Assembly (NCBI GenBank): GCA_016717225.1
Contig: JADKGB010000002.1
Location: 248,001 to 312,000, forward strand
Source: Flavobacteriales bacterium
GTDB taxonomy: Bacteria > Bacteroidota > Bacteroidia > Flavobacteriales_F > PHOS-HE28
Direction of reading: 5' to 3'
DNA: 64,000 nucleotides
Numbering within the stretch: the stretch's first letter is position 1; each line of letters opens with the position of its first letter. The notes below the pieces were generated by a model. That model worked only from the letters and a program-made list of their open reading frames with translations, searched no databases and was not told where the DNA came from. Made by a program: the position numbers and the translations under genes. Below are positions 12,001-21,253 of the stretch, piece by piece.

Positions 12001-12828
12001 ACCGTGGAGGGGACCAACTCGGCGGGGTGCATGGACGGAGGCGAACTGACCGTGGCGGTGAACACGACCACGTGCGGCGTGTTGCTGAACGTGCGGGCAA
12101 TGCTGGAAGGTCCTTTCGCTACCGGCACTGGAATGATGAACGATCCGTTGCGGGCAGGCGGTGTGCTGCCATTGATCGAGCCGTACACAGCCATGGGCTA
12201 TGCGCATGCCGGCGGCGGTGGATCGGAACAGACCACCGCCGGGGTGCTGGCCGTGACCGGCCCGAACGCGATCGTGGATTGGGTGCTGCTGGAGCTGCGC
12301 GGCCCTGCGATTCCGGCGAGCATCGTTGCGACCCGTGCCGCCTTGGTCAGGCGCAATGGTGATATCGTGGATGTCGACGGCGTTTCACCCGTGGCGTTCA
12401 ATGTCGCTCCGGGCAGCTACTACGTTTCCGTGAAGCACCGCAATCACTTGGGCTGCATGACGTCCGGTACGGTGGCCTTGAGCAGCACCCCGGCAACGGT
12501 CGACTTCACATCCTTGGCCACCGCCACCTTTGGCACCAATGCTCGCAAGAGCATCACGGGCACCTTCTCAACACAAGCGCTCTGGGCCGGTGATGTCACT
12601 TTCAGCGGTAATGCGCAGTACACCGGAAACGGTAACGACCGCGATCCGATCCTCGTGACCGTTGGTAGCACCACACCGAACAATGTGGTGAGCGGAACCT
12701 ATTCCTCCCGTGATGTCAACATGGACGGCAACGTGCAGTACACAGGTAATGGGAATGACCGCGATCCGATCTTGGTGAACGTGGGGAGCACGACGCCCAA
12801 TAACGTACGGCAGGCTCAGTTGCCTTAG
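9001..12828 (+). CDS. Large secreted Cys-rich PKD-type protein with dockerin-like C-terminal module
   Basis: The product is 1275 residues with a clear signal peptide (LMLSLCLGMSTQFVGAQ). Residues about 30-480 resemble beta-propeller repeats seen in Bacteroidota secreted proteins (KDIHLMKIDAGGNVV). Residues about 495-760 are four cysteine-rich PKD-like units, each ending in a short Cys-Pro linker such as VNCPPPCPLD, TVSCTPPCC or KVSCALPPPPPGGGSG. A classical PKD domain follows (HTWTFGDGQTSTAA), then Ig-like units. From codon 12100 to the end it shares the module of the upstream metalloprotease and ends QAQLP. There is no type A T9SS domain. The cysteines suggest disulfide-stabilised stalk domains. 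A structural or adhesive role is inferred; no enzymatic domain is visible. Confidence 0.75.
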   Translation: MPITTRSLMLSLCLGMSTQFVGAQFANAYVHLMSDDHTSVVKSIAGKHYIQASTTLGTTKDIHLMKIDAGGNVVLDKIFFSPSGNEVALDVCRGNNHTYLICGYEQVGLLDLGFVLQVDTNFNFVAKVNIQVPANNRHTPALNIINSAFYEQPNPNLYFPPDPAGGYLITGFQAVGYSPTNAKSGYALKLSNALTFQWMAKLDSPIPLGSPDWDMCSHGTYMWAGPKSYFVGGSGTSPTGEQVAMATEISMSGALMWTKIYHDTNTPGETSVAAAGAFDDQPFPMELYQITNHSSVQGGGFITFEQGTGNIIFPKTRHIVTSTPGYYLYEFGATCAANVVLISGYGHNQTAGSTTGFFPFTFRYIKDLTQMVDPSFTKYSYPVQSSGYNPNSTIFDSYQTGGHPRIFYPKLFGQLQVNELTLAAFEDIGTEEENYLVHPYFNGQDSCAYVDPGFMATPINIFQGPANHQLATFVITPGTYTDAPLASTVQVCNSCTVDPTFTISPGAACNYTFTANTPGFCPLFTVYDISNNVLFTANAGTANYTFLINGTYTICYSDCGVGTNGLVCRDSLCQTIQVNCPPPCPLDADFIFNVSGCCVSFQDLTPDGNPAGCEYWTFGNIQVTMAGDITSFCFPGSGTYTVCHVDCCTDSNGLTTYHQVCKQVTVSCTPPCCLPTGINVTTSNCCISASPILPGGCTGSNFYYWTLSNGNFSTQANPTFCGLGSGYYTICLWAYCGKGNWSKFCKTVKVSCALPPPPPGGGSGTAKFSCNLNGTTIGLSPSPLPANLQITSHTWTFGDGQTSTAAAPSHYYLRSGSYPITHLVEGIDLGTGMPFTAEQTVQVTMALAPACGCAPPELDAMAGGELVCGGDNTVLLKLIDFASESDIEHQWMRSTCSGSGCPTSQFVEVPGAIGQHVWIDDVITTSYFRCRSTSSLGFVTWSNEVEVVQGEFDLNVSGPADAICPGVPTALSATNAAIYEWSTGEATSSIIVAPMATTTYTVEGTNSAGCMDGGELTVAVNTTTCGVLLNVRAMLEGPFATGTGMMNDPLRAGGVLPLIEPYTAMGYAHAGGGGSEQTTAGVLAVTGPNAIVDWVLLELRGPAIPASIVATRAALVRRNGDIVDVDGVSPVAFNVAPGSYYVSVKHRNHLGCMTSGTVALSSTPATVDFTSLATATFGTNARKSITGTFSTQALWAGDVTFSGNAQYTGNGNDRDPILVTVGSTTPNNVVSGTYSSRDVNMDGNVQYTGNGNDRDPILVNVGSTTPNNVRQAQLP

Positions 12829-12860
12829 CTCGACTGAAGAGTCTTGTGCAAAGCACCAGT

Positions 12861-12886
12861 GAAGCCCTGCCAATGCGCAGGGCTTC
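12861..12886 (+). terminator. Hairpin after the PKD-protein gene, possible terminator
   Basis: GAAGCCCTGC (12861-12870) pairs with GCAGGGCTTC (12877-12886). There is no T-run, so termination is less certain. It sits immediately before the -7-like box of the kinase gene. Confidence 0.45.
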
Positions 12887-12902
12887 GCTACTTTGCGGAA
12901 GC

Positions 12903-15900
12903 ATGTCCCGAACACGAGGTGCCACTCTGCTGCTGATCTTCACCTTGATCGGTGGATCTCGCGCACAGTCGTTCTTCGAGCATTTGACCCGGACAGATGG
13001 GCTTCCCGGGGATCAAGTCCTCGCCCTGCATGAAGATCGCCGTGGCTTCATCTGGATCGGAACTGAAAGCGGCCTCGCGCGCTACGAGGGCGTGCGGATC
13101 CGGACCTGGTACCATGACCGCAAAGACCCGCACAGCCTGTCCAACAACGTGGTGTGGGACATTACCGAGGATGAGAACGGCCGAGTATGGATCGCTACCG
13201 ACCATGGGCTCTGTGGCTATGATGCGCGAACGGGCGGTTTCGATCGCCTTTCATATCCAAACCCTACAACGATCCCACTTCTGCCAATCGGATACATCAG
13301 ATCGCAGCTGACGGACATGGACGCTTGTGGCTGAGCACGGAAGATGGTGTGCATACCGTATCCGTCACGGGGACACCGGTCCAGATCCCGCTTCCTGCGG
13401 ATGGCGCGCGTATCCGAAGGCTGAACAGACGCCAAAGCGCGGGCCTAGCGATGGATACGGTGCGCGAAGGGATGTGGATCAACGGTTCGAAAGGACTGGC
13501 CTTCTTCGATCTGAAGGCGGGAGCGTTCCACACCTCCTCGATCGCACCATCGTTCTCCTGCCTCAACGATACGCTGGCCCAGGACGTGCGGCCCGATGGG
13601 GCGGGCGGTATCTGGTACTTCACCACTGGCAGCAAAGAGCTGATCCATCAGGACGCGAGAGGGCGCGTATCGCACAAGGAGGTGATCAGCACCACCACCG
13701 ACAAATTGGTGAACCCCCAGTTCATTCAATTGGACAAGACCGGAACGCTGTGGTTGAGCACATGGAGCCAGGAATTGCGCACCATGGATACCCGGACGGG
13801 CACGTGGCAAAGCATAACGCATGATGAGGGTGCGCCATGGAGTATTTCGAACAGCAATACGAAGTGCTGGCTGCAGGATCGGGACGGTCGCATATGGCTG
13901 GGCACGTACAGCGGATTGGACGTCATTGATCCGGCGAACAATGGAGTGCGCCCCGTCCTCATCGGCCCGCCGAACGAAGGACTTTCCATTAGCTGTCTGT
14001 TGCCGATCGATCCGAACACCGTCCTGATCGGAACCAATGGTGCAGGCGTGATCAAACTCGACCGCAGCACCGGGGCTGATACCAGACTGCGGTTAGAGGA
14101 AGCGACCGATCACCCTTCCACCATAGGCTCGATGAACCAGATCCGTTGCATGGCGTCTTATGCCAATGGTTGGCTGATCGGTACGAATTACGGCCTGTTG
14201 CGGTTGGATGCCGACTTTACCCAGCTCCAGCGCCCCAAAGAACTGGTGAAAATCCAGCCCAAGCTGGGACGCGGAGGGATCACGTTCATCACGAACGACC
14301 TCCAAGGTGGATCCTGGATCGGTAAATGGCAGGGCGGATTATACAGAATGAGCTCCCCTTCTCATGTGGAATACTTCGACAGTGTCGCTCCCGCCCAATT
14401 GCCTTCCGACTATTTGCTTTCGAGCACCGCCGGGGCTGATGGGATGTGGCTCGGCTTCAACAACGGCGCTGGCGCGTGCCTGATCCGCAATGACTCCATC
14501 GTGGAACGTGTTCTGCATGAACCGGATTCCAACGGGGCGAACTACGGGGTGGTGAACGCGCTCGCGCTGGATACTGATGGCACGCTCTACATCGGCACGT
14601 TGATGGGTGGCCTCGGTGTGCGGGATGCCACCAACGGATCGATCACATGGTACACGCACAGCGATGGCCTTTCCGGTGACCGTATTGAGCAATTGGTGCT
14701 CGATCACGGCAACGGACTATGGATACGCACGGACGATGGCCTCTCCCGTTTCGATCGCGGAACGCACGTCATCGATCATATTGAACCGCCTGCATCCGCC
14801 AGCGACTTAGGCCGGATAGACGCCATAGCCTTGGACATCGATGGATCCCTTCTGTGCGCCTACGGTCCACTGCTGATCGACAGGCCTACGACGAGCGCAA
14901 CCCATGCGATGGGCCCCGATGTGGTCCTCACCGCGTTGCGCTTCGCTGGCGGCCAACTCGCTTCATGGGAAGGCGACAGCATCATCGAGCTGGAGCACGA
15001 CACTCGAGCGCTTACGATCGAGTTCGGCACACGCGGCTTCGTGCAAGGACAAGGTATCCGCTTCGCGTACCGCGTTCTGGACATCGACAGCAATTGGTCC
15101 AATCTCGGAAGCAGTTCGCGCTTGGACCTGAATGATCTGCCTGCGGGCGACCACCGGGTGCAATTGCGCGCGAACAACGGCGGCAGTGCTTGGACAGCCG
15201 AGCCGCTCTCGCTGTCCGTGCGTGTGCTGCCTCCGTTCTGGGCCACTTGGTGGTTCCGTGGCGCGCTTTTGCTCGGCATCGCTGCGGCTCTGTACTTCTT
15301 CGTTCGTGGTTATGTGAACGAACGGCTTCGCGAACAGCGCGAACTATTGGAACGCGAGCAGGCGATACTTGCCGAACGCATGCGCATCGCGGGCGACATG
15401 CACGATGATCTTGGCGCGGGGCTCAGCGCACTGAAACTGAAAAGCGAAATGGCCTTACGTGTTGAGAAGGACCCTCTGAAGCGCCAACAGCTCGGAGCTT
15501 TGGCGAGCAGTGCGGGCGAACTGATCGGGAGCATGCGCCAGATCATCTGGACCATGAACACGGACCAGAGCAGCTTGGCAGACCTGGTTTCCTACACCAC
15601 GAACTACACACGATCGTATTGCGAACAGAACGGGCTAACCCCTGAGGTCATCACAGCCAAGGAATGGCCCACCTACCAACTCACCTCGGAACAGCGCCGC
15701 AACATCTTCCTCGTGGTGAAAGAAGCCTTGCACAACGTGGTGAAACACGCCAATGCGAAAACGGTGCGCCTAGTGATCAACTGCGACGATGACCTGCTGG
15801 TGGATGTGCAGGACGATGGGATCGGACTGCCGACCAACTCTCAAGAAAGTGTGGGAAACGGGCTGCGCAACATGCGCAAACGAATCGATGCCTTGGGCGG

Positions 15901-16045
15901 CACGCTTGGGTTGGAAACCAGCATGGATCTGCCCGGGGACCTCATGGGCACCCGCATCCGGTTCCGCGTGCCTATGCTCTCCACGAATGGTAACCAACGT
16001 TCTATTGCGACCAGTGAAGGGACATCAGACATTCGCCCCCGATGA
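12903..16045 (+). pseudogene. Two-component-propeller sensor histidine kinase (HisKA_3 type), one frameshift
   Basis: The ATG at 12903 gives a signal peptide (LLLIFTLIGGSRAQ). The periplasmic part is a beta-propeller (repeats such as FIWIGTESGLARYEG and VWIATDHGLCGYD), followed by a Y_Y_Y domain (FAYRVLDIDSNWSNLG). Then come one membrane helix (about 15235-15310), a HisKA_3 dimerisation domain with phospho-acceptor His in GDMHDDLGAGLS near 15400, and an ATPase domain (KEALHNVVKHA, DDGIGLP, GNGLRNMRKR). One base is missing near 13262 in AACCCTAC; restoring it gives YNDPTSANRIHQIAADGHGRLW and joins the two halves. A TACTTTG box lies 7 bases before the ATG. It overlaps the response-regulator gene by four bases, so the two are surely partners. 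The ligand is unknown. Confidence 0.8.
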
Positions 16046-16680
16046 ACACCGCACCGATCCGGGTCAGTATCGTAGAGGATGACACCTCCATCCGGGAAAC
16101 CCTCCGATCCCTCTTCATTTTTGAAGAAGGCATGGAGGCATTCACCGTTCACAGCACGGCGGAAGACGCGCTCATGCGGCTCGGCGAGACCTGTCCCGAC
16201 GTGATCATCATGGACATCAACCTGCCCGGTGCGAGTGGTATCGATTGCGTGCGACAAATGAGCCAGCGGTGCACCACAACGCAATATCTCATGTACACCG
16301 TTCACGATGATGACCACCGCGTGTTCGAAGCCTTGAAGGCAGGCGCCAACGGCTACATCCTCAAGAGCAGCACACCTGATGAGATCCTTGCCGCTGTGCG
16401 TGAGCTGAACGAAGGTGGCAGCCCTATGAGTGCGCATGTAGCACGCCGGGTCGTAGCGCAATTGCGCCCAGCGAAACAGGAACGCAACAATGGGAATGAC
16501 TTGCTGAGCACACGCGAGAATGAAGTGCTGGCCTTGCTCGCAGAAGGTCTGCTCTACAAAGAGATCGGTAATCGGCTCGGCATCACCGTAGGCACCATCA
16601 AGCAGCACATCCACCGCATCTACGAGAAGATGCACGTGCAGAACAGGACCGAGGCGGTGAATAGGTATTTCGGGAGGTGA
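16042..16680 (+). CDS. NarL/FixJ-type response regulator
   Basis: The 212-residue product has a receiver domain with acidic pocket EDD (12-14), phospho-acceptor Asp58 in IIMDINLPG, and the conserved Lys in YILKSS. A linker and a LuxR-type helix-turn-helix follow (LSTRENEVLALLAEG, then ITVGTIKQHIHRIYEKM). The start overlaps the kinase stop, showing translational coupling. It should bind DNA when phosphorylated by that kinase. The giant repeat protein 80 bases downstream is a plausible but unproven target. Confidence 0.9.
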   Translation: MNTAPIRVSIVEDDTSIRETLRSLFIFEEGMEAFTVHSTAEDALMRLGETCPDVIIMDINLPGASGIDCVRQMSQRCTTTQYLMYTVHDDDHRVFEALKAGANGYILKSSTPDEILAAVRELNEGGSPMSAHVARRVVAQLRPAKQERNNGNDLLSTRENEVLALLAEGLLYKEIGNRLGITVGTIKQHIHRIYEKMHVQNRTEAVNRYFGR

Positions 16681-16762
16681 CCCTCAAGGGGTCGATCGTC
16701 AACCAAAGTTCTATTGACCCGATTAGGGCATGTCGGGAGCTTTGGGGCATAGCCCCTGCCCT

Positions 16763-19700
16763 ATGCGTTCCTGGATATTCGCTGCCTTGCTTTTGGTCCC
16801 TTCCGCTCGGCTCGCCGCGCAGAACATCGGCATAAACGCCAACGGCGCCACGCCCAATACCAGCGCCATGCTGGACATCGACGTGAGCGGTATTGCAGGC
16901 ACCAAGCGCGGTTTGCTCATTCCCCGAGTAACCACCGTGGAACGCAATGCGATCCCAACCCCAGCCACAAGCTTGCTGGTGTTCAACACGACTGCGCAGC
17001 AGTTCGAGTATTTCGATGGCACAATTTGGCGTCCTCTGCTCTCCAGCGCGAACGGTGGATGGGCCCTCACAGGCAATGGCGGCACGAACTCAAGCACGAA
17101 CTACGTTGGAACATCGGACAATAGCCCCCTATCCATTCGCACAACGGCCTTGGAACGCATCCTGATCCAAAGCGACGGGTCCATCGCCTTTCGCGGAAGC
17201 AGCATCGCATCGTCCGTTCCCTTCGTAACGGAGACCAAGCGATTGCTCTGGGTACCGGACCGCGGGGCCTTCCGCGCAGGAGAAGCCACGGGAGCGCAGT
17301 GGGACGATGCGAACGTGGCCACGGGGTCCTTCGCCACAGGCACCAACAACCGGGCGAGCGGAACGAACAGTTCGGCGATCGGACAAGGCAACGAAGCGAC
17401 CCAGGCCAATTCCAGCGCCATTGGGTTGAACAACCAGAGCACTGCGGTGAATTCCACTACCATCGGCAGCAGCAACTCTATCGATGGCACCAATGGCACG
17501 GCGATCGGCACGCAGAACATCGTCAATGCAACGCAAGGTGTTTCTATCGGGACACAATCCCGCACGGTTGGCACCAGCACGATCGCTATTGGCACGAATA
17601 CCGAGGTGGATGGAACCAATTCCATCAGCGTAGGCCGGGATCAGGACCTAAATGGGAATGACGTGATCGGCATCGGACGAACTATTTCCAGTTTCGGAGC
17701 GAGCAACTCCTATGGCTTTGGCCGGAACATCAACCTGGTCAATGGCAGCAATTCTATGCTCATCGGTTTCGGCGACCCGAACAGTGCATTCAATGCGTTA
17801 AGCACGATCGTACCAGGGCTCGTAGGGATCGGCAATGGCGGGAACAAGCCAACGGTCTCGATCACAGCGCTGTATGGTGGCTTTACCCAAACCGGCCATG
17901 TCGGCATAGGTACCACGGCGCCGAATGCCAAGCTGGACGTACAACAGGACAATGGAGCCGGAGACGACAACCTGATCAATGCGAGCAACGACCTGAATGA
18001 GACGGTACTGCGCGTGCGTGCGGATCACCGGGTCGGCATCAATGAGCCAGCGCCGGTAGCCGACCTTCACGTACGTGGCCTGTTCGGGGATCCCTTTCCG
18101 CTCATCCTGGCCCGGTCGGAAATGTTCTTGGATCCAACGTTCGTGGTCACTTCGACCACCGCCGGTGTCGGACTTCAGACGCCGCAAGCCGGTTTCCACG
18201 TACATCATCCGGACGGCGTGCGCATCACGCATCCATCCAACGGCAGCAACAACGGACTGCACGTCTTCAGTTCACCTTTCTCCAACGACGCGTTCATCCT
18301 GAACGAATCCACCTCAGGTAGTTTGGAAATGAGGACCGAGAACGGAAGCATCCGGCTGACGACTATAGCATCCGGCGATCTCAGCCTCCTTCCCGCAGGG
18401 AACGTCGGCATCAACACGTTGGCGCCAACGGCGGACCTGCATGTGGCTGGTACGATGAGGCTGGAGGACGGTACCCAAGCCGCGGGTCGCATACTAACGA
18501 GCGATGGCCTTGGGAATGCCACCTGGCAAGTGCCCGCAGGCAGTGGCTGGGGCTTGCTCGGAAACGCCGGTACCAACCCGGCCACCAACTTCGTGGGTAC
18601 CACCGATGCCCAACCCCTGCGCTTCAGGATCAACGGGGCGAATGCCGGTCTGCTGGGCACGGCGAACAACAGCACTTATTTCGGGGCGCTGAGCGGCAAC
18701 GTTTCAACAGGCGCCTCCAACTCCTTTTATGGCGCAGGATCCGGACAAGCGAACACCACGGGTGCCAGCAACACCTTCATCGGGCGGAATGCCGGTGCGG
18801 TCAATTCGAACGGAAATAGCAACACGTTCATTGGAACTTCCAGCGGTTTGACCAACACGACAGGAATCGAGAATGTCTACATCGGCGAATCCGCAGGTAA
18901 TCTGAACATCACCGGCAGCCGCAATACCTTCATAGGTCAACAAAGCTCCGGACTACCGTCCAACATCTCCAATGCCACAGCGATCGGGAATGCCGCACTG
19001 GTTCAGTCGAACGATGCCATGGTCCTTGGTTCCATAGCTGGTGTGAACGGTGCCCTTACCACGGTTAGAGTGGGCATTGGCACCACCACCCCGGCTGACC
19101 GCCTCCACGTAGTGGGCAACATCCGCATGGTGGATGGGAACCAGGCAGTGGGCCGCGTGCTTACGAGCGATGCGAACGGGACCGCGAGCTGGCAAGTGCC
19201 CGCAGGCAGCGGCTGGGGCTTGCTCGGCAACGCCGGCACGAACCCGGCCACCAACTTCGTAGGCACCACCGATGCGCAAGCGTTGCGCTTCCGAGTGAAC
19301 AACTTGTTCGCAGGCAACATCGCTGCGACCCCGACCGGCTTGGTCAGTTTGGGCCTGAACGCCGGGCCCGCGAACACCGGGCTTTCCAACACCTTCATAG
19401 GTGGAACCGCCGGGGTATTGAACACCACGGGCGCCAGCAATACGTTCATGGGCCAAGGTGCGGGTGCCGCGAATACGACGACCAGCAACAACACATACCT
19501 GGGCACCGGCGCAGGCCAGTCCAATGCCACTGGCCAGCAGAACGTGTACATCGGAAGGCTCGCTGGCGCCAACGGGATCAGTGGTTCGGATAACATCCTG
19601 ATCGGAAACGGAGCTGGGATCGGCAACACCGCGAACAACAACGTCATGATCGGCTCCTTCTCCGGCAACGGTAACAGCACCGGTGGCGGCAACACGTTCT

Positions 19701-21193
19701 TGGGAACACAGAGCGGAGCAGCCACGTCCACAGGTGGCCAGAACACCTTCATCGGCACGGGTGCGGGCAGTACCAACACCATAGGAGCGCAAAACACATT
19801 GATCGGGAATGGCGCGGCGTTGAACGCGAACAACCTCACCAACGCCACAGCCATCGGACGCAGCAGTCGGGTGGATGCCAGCGATGCCCTTGTTCTTGGA
19901 AGCGTGACCGGTATCAACGCCGCAACAACCACCAGTCGCGTCGGCATCGGCACAACGAATCCACTGGACCGCCTGCATGTGGTGGGCAACATCCGCATGG
20001 TTGACGGCAATCAAGCGCTGAACCGCGTTCTTGTGAGCGATGCCAATGGAACGGGCAGTTGGGTGGATCCACTGGTCGTGGCCTCCAATCTCACCTGGAC
20101 GCTTACCGGGAACGCAGGCACCAACCCGGCCACCAACTTCGTGGGCACCACCGATGCACAACCACTCAGGTTGCGCACGGCGAACACGTTCGCAGGGAAC
20201 ATCGCCAACACCGTCAACGGTTTGGTGAGCTTGGGAGTGAACGCCGGTCCGGTGAACACAGCGCTTGGGAACACCTTCGTTGGTGGCGGTGCGGGAGTGT
20301 TGAACACATCGGGGAATAGCAACACCTTTCTTGGCCAAGGGGCGGGCGCTGCGAACACCACCACAGCGAACAACACCTACGTAGGTACTGGTGCAGGTGG
20401 GGCCAATACCACCGGTTCCCAGAACGTCTACATCGGCAGGCTCGCCGGTGGCAACGGCACCACGGGATCGGACAACATCCTGATCGGCAACGGCGCTGGG
20501 ATCCTCAACACCGCGAACAACAACGTAATGATCGGCTCCTTCGCGGGGAACGGGAACAGCACCGGAGGTGGCAACACCTTCATGGGAACACAAAGCGGAC
20601 AATCCACCAGCACGGGCGGGCAGAACACCTTCATTGGCACAGGGGCGGGCGGCACCAATACCATCGGACAGCAAAACACATTGATCGGCAACGGTGCGGC
20701 CGTTGGAGCCAACAACCTCACCAACGCAACGGCAATCGGCCGTAGCAGCCAAGTGGATGCGAGCAATGCCCTTGTTCTGGGCAGTGTGAACGGGGTGAAT
20801 GGGGCCACCGCCACCGTGAATGTGGGCATTGGCATGACCACCCCGCTCACCACCGTGGATATGCTCGGCGCATTGTCGATACGCGATGACGGCACGGTAA
20901 CCAATGTAGTAGCGGACAATCAATTGATCACCGTGGGCAACCGGGGTTATATCCGTCTCAATAGCTCGAACAACCTGGCCACCGCACGCACCATCACATT
21001 GAGCAATGGTTTGGTACGTGGTCAACTCCTGATAATTCAAAACAGTCTAGGCATTAACATCTTTGAAGTGGACGATAATGCGGCCACGAACAACACCATC
21101 GTACCCTTTCCGCGTGCGCTTGGCCCTTTTGATACGATCATGTTGCTGTGGAACGGAACCGATTGGACCGAGTTGAGCTACGCGGATAACTGA
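16763..21193 (+). CDS. Giant secreted repeat protein with YadA-head-like NTFIG/GxGAG repeats
   Basis: The ATG at 16763 gives a signal peptide (MRSWIFAALLLVPSARLAAQ); an in-frame ATG at 16730 is less likely. The 1476-residue product starts with a conserved module (GINANGATPNTSAMLDIDVSG). Next come collagen/YadA-head-like repeats of about 14 residues (NSSAIGQGNEATQA, then SNTFIGxxAGxxNTTG), separated by VGIGTTxPxDRLHVVGNIRM blocks. Three large tandem units begin near 18541, 19204 and 20095. The last 90 residues (VADNQLITVGNRGYIRLNSS to the end) look like a folded cap. There is no T9SS type A signal and no YadA-type membrane anchor. The chain resembles tail-fibre and trimeric adhesin stalks, so a surface fibre is inferred. 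Confidence 0.75.
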   Translation: MRSWIFAALLLVPSARLAAQNIGINANGATPNTSAMLDIDVSGIAGTKRGLLIPRVTTVERNAIPTPATSLLVFNTTAQQFEYFDGTIWRPLLSSANGGWALTGNGGTNSSTNYVGTSDNSPLSIRTTALERILIQSDGSIAFRGSSIASSVPFVTETKRLLWVPDRGAFRAGEATGAQWDDANVATGSFATGTNNRASGTNSSAIGQGNEATQANSSAIGLNNQSTAVNSTTIGSSNSIDGTNGTAIGTQNIVNATQGVSIGTQSRTVGTSTIAIGTNTEVDGTNSISVGRDQDLNGNDVIGIGRTISSFGASNSYGFGRNINLVNGSNSMLIGFGDPNSAFNALSTIVPGLVGIGNGGNKPTVSITALYGGFTQTGHVGIGTTAPNAKLDVQQDNGAGDDNLINASNDLNETVLRVRADHRVGINEPAPVADLHVRGLFGDPFPLILARSEMFLDPTFVVTSTTAGVGLQTPQAGFHVHHPDGVRITHPSNGSNNGLHVFSSPFSNDAFILNESTSGSLEMRTENGSIRLTTIASGDLSLLPAGNVGINTLAPTADLHVAGTMRLEDGTQAAGRILTSDGLGNATWQVPAGSGWGLLGNAGTNPATNFVGTTDAQPLRFRINGANAGLLGTANNSTYFGALSGNVSTGASNSFYGAGSGQANTTGASNTFIGRNAGAVNSNGNSNTFIGTSSGLTNTTGIENVYIGESAGNLNITGSRNTFIGQQSSGLPSNISNATAIGNAALVQSNDAMVLGSIAGVNGALTTVRVGIGTTTPADRLHVVGNIRMVDGNQAVGRVLTSDANGTASWQVPAGSGWGLLGNAGTNPATNFVGTTDAQALRFRVNNLFAGNIAATPTGLVSLGLNAGPANTGLSNTFIGGTAGVLNTTGASNTFMGQGAGAANTTTSNNTYLGTGAGQSNATGQQNVYIGRLAGANGISGSDNILIGNGAGIGNTANNNVMIGSFSGNGNSTGGGNTFLGTQSGAATSTGGQNTFIGTGAGSTNTIGAQNTLIGNGAALNANNLTNATAIGRSSRVDASDALVLGSVTGINAATTTSRVGIGTTNPLDRLHVVGNIRMVDGNQALNRVLVSDANGTGSWVDPLVVASNLTWTLTGNAGTNPATNFVGTTDAQPLRLRTANTFAGNIANTVNGLVSLGVNAGPVNTALGNTFVGGGAGVLNTSGNSNTFLGQGAGAANTTTANNTYVGTGAGGANTTGSQNVYIGRLAGGNGTTGSDNILIGNGAGILNTANNNVMIGSFAGNGNSTGGGNTFMGTQSGQSTSTGGQNTFIGTGAGGTNTIGQQNTLIGNGAAVGANNLTNATAIGRSSQVDASNALVLGSVNGVNGATATVNVGIGMTTPLTTVDMLGALSIRDDGTVTNVVADNQLITVGNRGYIRLNSSNNLATARTITLSNGLVRGQLLIIQNSLGINIFEVDDNAATNNTIVPFPRALGPFDTIMLLWNGTDWTELSYADN
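18541..20860 (+). repeat. Three large tandem repeat units inside the giant repeat gene
   Basis: Each unit opens with the code for LLGNAGTNPATNFVGTTDAQ or a close variant (near 18541, 19204 and 20095) and ends with a VGIGTTxP/DRLHVVGN block. The second and third units are about 890 and 770 bases and very alike in protein; the first is shorter, about 660. They imply unequal recombination and variable fibre length, and they are also a likely place for assembly collapse. Confidence 0.8.
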
Positions 21194-21253
21194 GAATTCG
21201 TCTCTCCCGTGGTAGGGCCTCCGAGCGATCGTGGGCTTTGCTACTTTTCACCC

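Noticed and set aside
18541..20860. Regular DNA repeats considered as a CRISPR array
   Set aside because: The repeats are coding, in frame, of variable length and have no uniform spacers.
18953..21040. A 695-codon minus-strand reading frame opposite the giant repeat gene
   Set aside because: It is the antisense shadow of a highly repetitive gene; its translation is low-complexity and has no start signal or family features.
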